Assembly (NCBI GenBank): GCA_964440405.1
Contig: CAYTSB010000005.1
Span: forward strand, 1-33,155
Source of the DNA: DAOSVX01 sp964440405
GTDB lineage: Bacteria; Bacillota_I; Bacilli_A; RF39; UBA660
Length of the DNA: 33,155 bases
Reading direction: 5' to 3'
Both the position numbers and the translations under genes were made by a program. Shown here piece after piece: positions 33,115 through 33,155 of this stretch; positions within the stretch are counted from its first letter, which is position 1; each line of letters starts with the position of its first letter. The notes beneath the pieces were generated by a model that was not told where the DNA came from, did not search any database, and was given only the letters and a program-made list of their open reading frames with translations.

Positions 33115-33155
33115 ATGAACATAAGAAGAAAGATAATAATAACCTTATCATTTGT
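33115..33155 (+). CDS. Partial gene at the window edge, possible membrane protein
   Basis: An ATG at 33115, eight bases after AAGGAAAG (33099-33106), opens a frame reading MNIRRKIIITLSF before the window ends. Two Arg and a Lys followed by hydrophobic residues suggest a signal peptide or first membrane helix, as in sensor kinases or exported proteins. Nothing more can be said. Its promoter has a G-run spacer. Confidence 0.6.
   Translation, partial: MNIRRKIIITLSF

Noticed and set aside
1..33155. Mycoplasma-type genetic code (TGA = Trp)
   Set aside because: TGA ends vanZ-like, cdd, recO and others at sensible places with ATGA overlaps, and Trp codons are TGG throughout.
1..33155. CRISPR array, tRNA or rRNA genes, insertion sequences
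   Set aside because: No spaced direct repeats, tRNA-like or rRNA segments, or transposase frames were found on reading the intergenic regions.

Overview
This window is about 33 kb of very AT-rich chromosome (well over two thirds A+T by eye) from a low-GC Firmicute of the Bacilli type. TGA is a true stop: several genes end in TGA inside ATGA overlaps and Trp is TGG, so this is not a Mycoplasma-code genome. The core gene order (rpsU, yqfC-yqfD, ybeY, cdd, era, yqzL, recO, glycyl-tRNA synthetase; sepF-divIVA) is that of Bacilli, but with several expected genes missing. Sporulation genes are present (yqfC, yqfD, an uninterrupted sigK with a pro-sequence). A streamlined, uncultured, probably gut-associated spore-forming Bacilli lineage (RF39/RFN20/Erysipelotrichia-like) is my best inference. 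A run of exactly 100 N at 11293-11392 marks an assembly gap.

Layout. 1-6300: rpsU with its own promoter and terminator, then a tightly packed run yqfC-yqfD-vanZ-like-ybeY-cdd-era-yqzL-recO, then glyQS from its own promoter. 6300-7290: sepF-divIVA (division site and pole) closed by a strong terminator. 7290-11430: a long AMP-forming acyl ligase-like enzyme and a 7-TM hybrid histidine kinase that runs into the gap. 11430-13100: a kinase-like protein and a class II Fic protein. 13100-13800: sigK on the minus strand, tail-to-tail with fic. 13900-17620: yqeG-mutL, then serS. 17620-22940: an intergenic region with a possible T-box fossil and a promoter covered by a Fur-like palindrome, then a membrane-anchored zinc-ribbon protein and a CotH / VTC polyphosphate polymerase-like / DUF4956 operon. 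22940-26150: a ZIP metal transporter (minus), an unrecognised 273-aa protein, and miaB. 26150-29770: a decayed coding stretch, a perfect consensus promoter, an isoleucine T-box, a 24-codon coupled small ORF and ileS. 29820-33155: a RhuM-Fic/Doc protein with a 27-bp palindrome inside it, priA, and the first codons of another gene whose promoter spacer holds eight consecutive G.

Most genes are housekeeping for translation (three aminoacyl-tRNA synthetases, MiaB, YbeY, Era, S21), DNA repair and restart (RecO, MutL, PriA), division and sporulation. The accessory signals that I think deserve most attention are: the swapped GXHH signature in IleRS (position 57-60), which predicts strong mupirocin resistance; the palindrome in the RhuM-Fic gene; the poly-G promoter spacer at the right edge; the small ORF between the T-box and ileS; and the Fur-like operator in front of the zinc-ribbon/CotH cluster.
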